Shown piece after piece: positions 44,044 through 48,512 of a stretch of 48,512 nt of DNA. The stretch spans positions 1-48,512 of the forward strand of contig JAKFUP010000040.1 in the NCBI GenBank assembly GCA_021732625.1. The letters are read 5' to 3'. The notes beneath the pieces are model-generated. The model had not been told where the DNA came from and did not search any database. It saw only the letters and a program-made list of their open reading frames with translations. The translations under genes and the position numbers were made by a program. Position 1 is the stretch's first letter. Each line of letters starts with the position of its first letter. This DNA comes from Hyphomicrobiales bacterium. Its GTDB lineage: Bacteria; Pseudomonadota; Alphaproteobacteria; Rhizobiales; Xanthobacteraceae.

Positions 44044-44670
44044 TCAGCGTATCGCCAGCACGAAGTCATACTGCGCTTCGACACCACTTGCGGCAGCTTG
44101 CGTCCGCATCAGCAGCGCCGGATCGAACAGGCCGTCGCGCGCGTTTCCTGCCTCGTCTGGAAAGTAGAGCTGCGTCGTCAGGATCGGGCGGCCCTTGGCT
44201 TGCACGCGCAGATGAAGATGCGGCGTGCGGCCGGGATAGCGGCCCGGCACGACGGTCTCGAACCGATAGCAGCCTCGCGCATCGCTGAACTGATGCCCGC
44301 GCAGGCGAAAGCCTTTGTTGTCATAGACGCCGCGCGCATCGGCCTGCCACAGATCGAGCAGCACATTCGGCACCGGGCGGCAGCTGCGCGTCAGCACCAT
44401 GCCCGCCAGTGCGATGCGGGTTCCGGTCATACCCGGCTCGATCAACGATTGCCGCTCGGGCGAGCGCGGCTTGAAGAACGGACCGGCAGTTTGCGCTGGC
44501 GTCGGATCGTCGCCATCGTCACAGGACGGCGTCGGCGGCAGGCTCGTTTGCGCCAGTGCCGTTTGCGCGAACGCTGCGTCGAGACTGCTCGCACCTGAAA
44601 GCGCGGCCGCCGCAGCACCGAGCAAGAGGCGGCGAGATAGGTTTCGGGAAGGCCTCATTGCATCGGACAT
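44044..44670 (-). CDS. Tat-exported intradiol ring-cleavage dioxygenase family protein
   Basis: A 208-residue protein beginning with a twin-arginine signal (SRRLLLGAAAAALSGAS, about 12-28), so a folded, metal-loaded enzyme is exported. The catalytic core shows the four iron ligands of protocatechuate/catechol dioxygenases: Tyr116 (GVYDN), Tyr145 (GRYPGRTPHLH), His151 and His153. Intradiol dioxygenases split catechols to cis,cis-muconates. Exported short members are known as a separate group with unknown natural substrates. The start could also be the ATG four codons later. No other aromatic-catabolism genes adjoin it. Confidence 0.85.
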   Translation of the reverse strand: MSDAMRPSRNLSRRLLLGAAAAALSGASSLDAAFAQTALAQTSLPPTPSCDDGDDPTPAQTAGPFFKPRSPERQSLIEPGMTGTRIALAGMVLTRSCRPVPNVLLDLWQADARGVYDNKGFRLRGHQFSDARGCYRFETVVPGRYPGRTPHLHLRVQAKGRPILTTQLYFPDEAGNARDGLFDPALLMRTQAAASGVEAQYDFVLAIR

Positions 44671-44833
44671 GGCCGCATCAGCGTCCGCCTCGCCGCCCGG
44701 TTTCGCAACTCACAGGTTTGCGAAGTTGTCGCGAGAAACTCCGTCGTTAGCCGCCGAGCCTCATTGCTGGAACATCCAGCCTGAGACTCAGCGAGCAACG
44801 TACACGTCAAATGGTTCCGGTGTTAAACAACGC

Positions 44834-45136
44834 TCACAGCCAGAAGCGCCGGCGGCGCCAGCGGCGGCGGCCCCAGAACCGGCGGCGGCGATAACCCCAG
44901 AATCGGCGGCGACGCCAGCCGCGGCGGCGTCTGCCCCACCTCACCTCCTCGATGCGCGCGGCATCGAGATCGTTCTGATCGGCCACCGCAGGCTGGGGTT
45001 TCAGTTCATTGGGCGTCTCGGGCTGACCTGGCGCAAGCTGCGGCGAGAGCAGCGGCGCGGCCTGCGCTGCGGTTCCGGCCACAGCCGCTCCCGCAACAAC
45101 TCCGAACGCGACTTTCAGAAATGCACGGCGTTCCAT
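44834..45136 (-). CDS. Tat-exported small protein with Arg/Trp-rich tail
   Basis: A 100-residue protein with the signal MERRAFLKVAFGVVAGAAVAGTAAQAA, a Pro/Glu/Asp linker (about 28-64, ending IEEVRW) and a tail of Arg/Trp/Phe/Gly (GRRRRGWRRRRFWGYRRRRF and on). It shares the signal and overall layout with the protein at 36545-36862 but replaces Tyr-Pro repeats with Trp/Phe-Gly ones. The tail is as basic as a protamine. GAGGAAG lies 5-10 bases before the ATG. The function is unknown; see the findings. Confidence 0.8.
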   Translation of the reverse strand: MERRAFLKVAFGVVAGAAVAGTAAQAAPLLSPQLAPGQPETPNELKPQPAVADQNDLDAARIEEVRWGRRRRGWRRRRFWGYRRRRFWGRRRWRRRRFWL

Positions 45137-45284
45137 GACGCTTCCTCCCTTGTTTGTACCAAGATGAAGACACGCCAGAATGCGGAAGGTTGCATGAACG
45201 GGGAGTGAAGCGGGTGTTCAGGTTATTCGATGACGCAGATGCGGCCCACAGAACTTCAGCAAGCGCAACGTATGAGGCCTCGCC

Positions 45285-45310
45285 GTCATGGCCGGGCTTG
45301 TCCCGGCCAT
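45285..45310. repeat. 26-bp palindromic repeat, left copy
   Basis: This is a hairpin-forming sequence (ATGGCCGGG / CCCGGCCAT arms). Its 26 bases are the exact reverse complement of 45752-45777. It ends 21 bases before the ATG of the GIY-YIG gene. Confidence 0.85.
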
Positions 45311-45331
45311 CCCGAGTATCCATGCTGTGGC

Positions 45332-45622
45332 ATGGCCACTTGTCACGTTTACATTCTTGCCAGTCGTCCGGGCGGCGCATTGTATGTCGGCGTGACCAGC
45401 GATCTTGTCCGCCGCGTGTACGAGCACAAACAGGGAGTCATCGCCGGACATACCAAGCGCTACAACATTAAACGCTTGGTACACTTCGAAGAATTTTCCT
45501 CCATTAGAGAAGCTATTCAACGCGAGAAAAACATCAAACGATGGCCCCGCGTTTACAAGACGCGGCTGATTGCCGAAGCCAATCCAGAATGGCGCGACCT
45601 GTATGATGAGATCGCGGGTTGA
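45332..45622 (+). CDS. GIY-YIG nuclease superfamily protein
   Basis: A 96-residue protein. The GIY-YIG motif reads VYILASRPGGALYVGVT (6-22), with Tyr18-Val-Gly in the YIG position, Arg27 after it, RRVYEHK and the later REAIQREKNIKRW (with the catalytic-type Glu at about 60-65) and NPEW (84-87). It belongs to the small solo GIY-YIG proteins (UPF0213/YhbQ-like). These can act as metal-dependent DNA endonucleases, though many solo members are untested. The frame is open upstream through a palindrome, but the family N-terminus fixes the start at 45332. It is bounded by inverted palindromes. Confidence 0.88.
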   Translation: MATCHVYILASRPGGALYVGVTSDLVRRVYEHKQGVIAGHTKRYNIKRLVHFEEFSSIREAIQREKNIKRWPRVYKTRLIAEANPEWRDLYDEIAG

Positions 45623-45660
45623 TCCAGGCTGGCTTCCACATCTGCCTCGATATCTCCCGT

Positions 45661-45720
45661 CATCACCGGCCATCGCCGTTCGAAGAACGGCGTCGCTCCG
45701 CTCGCCGATGTGCCGGTGAT
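45661..45720. repeat. Palindromic repeat (CATCACCGGC family)
   Basis: Arms 45662-45670 (ATCACCGGC) and 45712-45720 (GCCGGTGAT) are inverted, with a second inner palindrome CGCCGTTC-GAA-GAACGGCG. It lies just after the GIY-YIG stop. Confidence 0.75.
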
Positions 45721-45751
45721 CCCGATAAGGGACACGCTGTTCCTAAGCGAG

Positions 45752-45777
45752 ATGGCCGGGACAAGCCCGGCCATGAC
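45752..45777. repeat. 26-bp palindromic repeat, right copy
   Basis: This is the exact reverse complement of the 26 bases at 45285-45310. It lies 59 bases before the end of pccB, so it could also serve as a terminator structure for the minus-strand gene. Confidence 0.85.
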
Positions 45778-45836
45778 GAAAAGAAGAACTATCGGCGGCC
45801 TTGCTGCCGCACTCCGCTCGCGCCACGAAGACGAAT

Positions 45837-47369
45837 CTACAACGGCATATTGTCGTGCTTCTTCATCGGCACTTCGACGTGCTTGTCTTTCAGCATGGCG
45901 AGCGCGCGGGCGATGCGCTTGCGGGTCGAGTGCGGCATGATCACGTCGTCGATGTAACCGCGCTCGGCGGCGACGAATGGCGAGAGAAAACGACCCTCGT
46001 ATTCTTTGGTCCGCGCGGCGATCTTCTCGGCATCGCCGATGTCGGCGCGGAAAATGATCTCGACCGCCCCCTTCGCGCCCATCACCGCGATCTGCGCGGT
46101 CGGCCACGCGTAGTTCATGTCGGCGCCGATTTCCTTCGAGGCCATCACGTCGAACGCACCACCATACGCCTTGCGCGTGATGACTGTCACCAGCGGCACC
46201 GTGCATTGCGAATACGCGAACAAGAGTTTCGCGCCGTGCTTGATGAGTCCGCCGTATTCCTGCGCGGTGCCCGGCAAAAATCCCGGCACGTCCACGAACG
46301 TCACGATCGGAATGTTGAAGGCGTCACAAAAACGCACGAAGCGAGCGGCCTTGCGTGAGGCATCGCTATCGAGCACGCCTGCCAGCACCATCGGCTGGTT
46401 GGCGACGAAACCAACCGTCTTGCCGGCGACGCGCCCGAAGCCGGTGACGATGTTCTTGGCAAAGGTTTCCGCGATCTCGAAGAAATCGCTTTCGTCTGCA
46501 ACCTTCAGGATCAATTCCTTGATGTCGTAAGGCTTGTTCGGATTGTCCGGGATCAGCGTATCGAGCGACATGTCCACGCGCTCGATGTCGTCGAAGCTCG
46601 GCCAGCGCGGCACGCCATCGGTGTTGTTCGACGGCAGGAAGTCGAGCAAGCGCCGCATCTGCAACAGCGTCTCGACATCGTTCTCATAGGCGCCGTCGGC
46701 AATCGAAGATTTTGTCGCGTGCACCGACGCGCCGCCGAGTTCTTCCGCGGTGACCACTTCGTTGGTGACGGTCTTCACCACGTCGGGTCCGGTGACGAAC
46801 ATGTAGCTCGTGTTCTTCACCATGAAGATGAAGTCGGTCATCGCCGGCGAATAGACGTCGCCACCCGCGCACGGGCCCATGATGACGCTGATCTGCGGAA
46901 TGACGCCCGATGCCTGCACGTTGCGGCGGAACACATAGGAGTAACCCGCGAGTGCCGCGACGCCTTCCTGAATGCGCGCGCCACCGGCGTCATAGAGGCC
47001 GATGATCGGCGCCCGCGCCTTCATCGCCATATCCTGAATCTTGGTGATCTTCTGCGCGTGGGTTTCCGACAGCGAGCCGCCGAACACGGTGAAGTCCTTT
47101 GCGAACACGAACACAGTACGGCCGTTGACAGTGCCCCAGCCAGTGACGACGCCGTCGCCCGGCACCTTGTTCTTCTCCATGCCGAACTCGGTGGAGCGGT
47201 GCTCGACGAACATGTCGAACTCCTCAAAACTGCCTTTGTCCATCAACAGCTCGATGCGCTCGCGTGCCGTCAGTTTGCCACGACCGTGCTGCGCCTCGAT
47301 GCGCTTCTCGCCGCCGCCGAGTTTTGCGCCCGCGCGCCGCGCGTCGAGTGTTTCAACGATGTTTTTCAT
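45837..47369 (-). CDS. pccB: Propionyl-CoA carboxylase beta (carboxyltransferase) subunit
   Basis: A 510-residue protein with both carboxyltransferase domains. [34 protein letters not shown] and [13 protein letters not shown] define the N-domain. [30 protein letters not shown] and [33 protein letters not shown], in the C-domain, bind biotin and acyl-CoA. With PccA it makes methylmalonyl-CoA from propionyl-CoA; acetyl-CoA or branched acyl-CoA may also be accepted. The frame is open 21 codons upstream, but [12 protein letters not shown] is the family start. pccA lies 30 kb away. Confidence 0.94.
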   Translation of the reverse strand: MKNIVETLDARRAGAKLGGGEKRIEAQHGRGKLTARERIELLMDKGSFEEFDMFVEHRSTEFGMEKNKVPGDGVVTGWGTVNGRTVFVFAKDFTVFGGSLSETHAQKITKIQDMAMKARAPIIGLYDAGGARIQEGVAALAGYSYVFRRNVQASGVIPQISVIMGPCAGGDVYSPAMTDFIFMVKNTSYMFVTGPDVVKTVTNEVVTAEELGGASVHATKSSIADGAYENDVETLLQMRRLLDFLPSNNTDGVPRWPSFDDIERVDMSLDTLIPDNPNKPYDIKELILKVADESDFFEIAETFAKNIVTGFGRVAGKTVGFVANQPMVLAGVLDSDASRKAARFVRFCDAFNIPIVTFVDVPGFLPGTAQEYGGLIKHGAKLLFAYSQCTVPLVTVITRKAYGGAFDVMASKEIGADMNYAWPTAQIAVMGAKGAVEIIFRADIGDAEKIAARTKEYEGRFLSPFVAAERGYIDDVIMPHSTRKRIARALAMLKDKHVEVPMKKHDNMPL

Positions 47370-47388
47370 AACCGTCCCAGCTCTATGT

Positions 47389-47434
47389 GCATGGTCTTGT
47401 CCGAAAACCGGAAGTCCACTTTTCGGGATCATGC
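47389..47434. repeat. GCATGATC palindromic repeat, diverged copy
   Basis: The outer ends GCATGGTC and GATCATGC are nearly inverted, with CCGAAAACCGG inside. It resembles 20940-20986 and 47900-47968 and sits 19 bases upstream of the pccB start, where it might touch promoter function. Confidence 0.65.
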
Positions 47435-47586
47435 TTGCCTGCCCGGCAGACGCCGGATCGGAGTTCTGGATTAAGTCCTACATGCGATTTGGTGAACTGC
47501 AAACGGCCAGAACTGCCAATTGGGGCGCGCTGGCCAAGGCCAAGCGGGCTGGATAAGCTGCTCTTTTCAGAGGGATAATCCAGCCG

Positions 47587-47886
47587 ATGCTGTTTCTCGT
47601 GATCTCGACCCCGCGCCCGGAGCGGCCGTCAGAGTATGCCGCCACCCGCCAGCAGTTCTGGCACTGGATCGCGCCCTATCAGGAAAATGGTGTCTGCAAG
47701 CTGATCCATCCGCGGGTCGGCCGCGGCGCGGTCGCGCTGTTCGAGGTGCCGGATCATGGTCTGCTGCACCGGATCCTCAACGAATGGGCCGATTTGATCC
47801 CGGCCCATTTCGAGACCTATCCGCTGGTCGATGTGGGCGTGACGCACGCGATGCTGGCGGATCAGGTAGCCAAGACGAAAAGCTAG
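47587..47886 (+). CDS. Muconolactone isomerase-like / dimeric alpha-beta barrel protein
   Basis: A 99-residue protein with the pattern of small ferredoxin-like dimers: MLFLVISTPRPERPSEYAATRQQFWHWIAPYQENGVCKLIHPRVGRGAVALFEVPDHGLLHRILNEWADLIPAHFETYPLVD. The beginning and the GRGAVALFEV block are reminiscent of muconolactone delta-isomerase and DUF3303 proteins. No aromatic-degradation gene adjoins it, so the reaction, if any, is unclear. It ends 83 bases from the converging beta-lactamase gene, across a palindromic repeat. Confidence 0.72.
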   Translation: MLFLVISTPRPERPSEYAATRQQFWHWIAPYQENGVCKLIHPRVGRGAVALFEVPDHGLLHRILNEWADLIPAHFETYPLVDVGVTHAMLADQVAKTKS

Positions 47887-47899
47887 CGTCAGGTTTTGC

Positions 47900-47968
47900 G
47901 CATGATCTGGTCCGAAAACCGGTTCCCATCCCGGATCAAGTCCGGGACAGGCTTTTTCGGGATCATGC
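47900..47968. repeat. GCATGATC palindromic repeat
   Basis: The outer ends GCATGATC (47900-47907) and GATCATGC (47961-47968) are inverted, and an inner pair TCCCGGA / TCCGGGA with CCGAAAACCGG completes it. It lies between the ends of convergent genes, like the copy at 20940-20986. Confidence 0.75.
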
Positions 47969-47969
47969 G

Positions 47970-48512
47970 TTAGATCGCGCCGACGTCGGTCAGGAGCTTC
48001 TGCGTGATCGTCATCCGCGCCGGGATGTGCTCCGGCGTGCGGCAGTCCATGTTCATGGCGAACACCGTCACATCTGTCCGCTTCTCAGCCCAGCCGACCA
48101 CCCAGCCGAGCGAAGGCTTGCCGATCTCCGCGCCCAGAAGCCCGGTCTTGTAACGGATCAGGGCATTTTCGGTTTTCGTGACAGAGAGGATATCCCGCAC
48201 GACCTCCTGCGGCCGCTGCGAGACCGCGAGCCCGCCGCGCCGCAGCCGCTCCAGAAAATCGATCTGCTGCACCGGGGTGATCCGCAGGTCTCCGGTCAGC
48301 CAGAACTGGTCGATACCGCCGCCGATGTTGCGATTGCCGTATTCGAGCAGGTTGACATACTTTTGCATCCGTTCCGCGCCGATGCGCCGCGCGATCTCCT
48401 GATAGACCGGCACGACAGAGGCCGCGATCGCCGTCCGCAGGGTGTGGTCCTTGTTCCACGCTTCGATCGAGCGCTTCACGCCATCCCACTTGAAGATGTC
48501 CTTGTCCGGGTC
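47970..48512 (-). CDS. Class D (OXA-type) beta-lactamase, C-terminal part, cut by the window edge
   Basis: The gene runs off the window; 180 C-terminal residues are visible, opening with DPDKDIFKWDGVKRSIEAWNK. The class D motifs are present in order: SVV (S-x-V) in AASVVPVYQ, YGN in LLEYGNRNIGG, FWLTGDLRITPVQQIDFL, KTG in RYKTGLLG and WVVGWAE. The catalytic Ser-x-x-Lys lies beyond the edge. Such enzymes hydrolyse beta-lactams in the periplasm. The context (chromosomal, with no mobile element next to it) suggests an intrinsic enzyme. Activity cannot be judged from this part. Confidence 0.92.
   Translation of the reverse strand, partial: DPDKDIFKWDGVKRSIEAWNKDHTLRTAIAASVVPVYQEIARRIGAERMQKYVNLLEYGNRNIGGGIDQFWLTGDLRITPVQQIDFLERLRRGGLAVSQRPQEVVRDILSVTKTENALIRYKTGLLGAEIGKPSLGWVVGWAEKRTDVTVFAMNMDCRTPEHIPARMTITQKLLTDVGAI

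Larger units (their letters stand above)
45285..45777 (+). mobile_element. Candidate GIY-YIG element bounded by inverted palindromes
   Basis: A GIY-YIG endonuclease gene (45332-45622) lies between perfectly inverted 26-bp palindromes (45285-45310 and 45752-45777), with a third palindrome (45661-45720) in its 3' part. The unit is about 490 bases long. I see no target-site duplication and no transposase. Mobility is an inference from the layout, not shown. Confidence 0.35.

Overview
The window comes from an alphaproteobacterium, most likely the Bradyrhizobium / Rhodopseudomonas / Afipia group (Nitrobacteraceae). The evidence is high GC, rhizobial-type protein sequences (MipZ next to PanC, DUF1489, orphan Bug-type binding proteins, Tat-exported Arg-rich small proteins) and several families of short palindromic dispersed repeats. 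It reads as ordinary chromosome. There is no phage, plasmid, classical insertion sequence or CRISPR array. I worked by eye, so identities are family-level recognition and not search results.

Layout. 1-500: gene-free repeat zone with a strongly foldable element and a nested palindrome. 0.5-9.4 kb: secreted alpha/beta hydrolase, mipZ and panC (divergent), a GST-led operon with DUF1489, DUF599 and DUF3253 genes, an aldo-keto reductase coupled to a YdcF-like protein, and a small Xre regulator behind mgtE. 11-16.4 kb: tRNA-Leu(GAG), a stand-alone FliN/SpoA-domain protein, lipB, and a pccA / oxaloacetate decarboxylase-like pair. 16.8-25 kb: DUF2177 and photolyase (divergent), EamA exporter, glutathione-dependent formaldehyde dehydrogenase, a periplasmic ClpP-like protein, tRNA-Arg(TCG), an orphan Bug-type binding protein and a PQQ/heme ethanol dehydrogenase.

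25.2-34.8 kb is one long minus-strand cluster: a fused indolepyruvate ferredoxin oxidoreductase, SCP2-type thiolase, DUF35 partner, MaoC hydratase, SDR dehydrogenase, DapA-family aldolase, NUDIX hydrolase and a B12/iron-type binding protein without signal peptide. Together they look like a route that turns 2-oxo acids into acyl-CoAs and shortens them by an MFE-2-like beta-oxidation.

35-48.5 kb: small exported or membrane proteins of unknown role, a NIPSNAP / MFS / Bug-type operon, an 850-base gene-free hairpin-rich region, an MFS-TRIC pair, a secreted GDPD phosphodiesterase convergent with a Tat-exported intradiol dioxygenase, a second Arg-rich Tat protein, a GIY-YIG gene lying between perfect inverted 26-bp palindromes, pccB (30 kb from pccA), and the C-terminal part of a class D beta-lactamase cut by the window edge.

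Most worth a second look: the GIY-YIG gene with matching inverted palindromes (possible nuclease-driven repeat element), the two foldable non-coding regions (87-209 and about 40217-40655), and the pair of Tat-exported Arg/aromatic repeat proteins.
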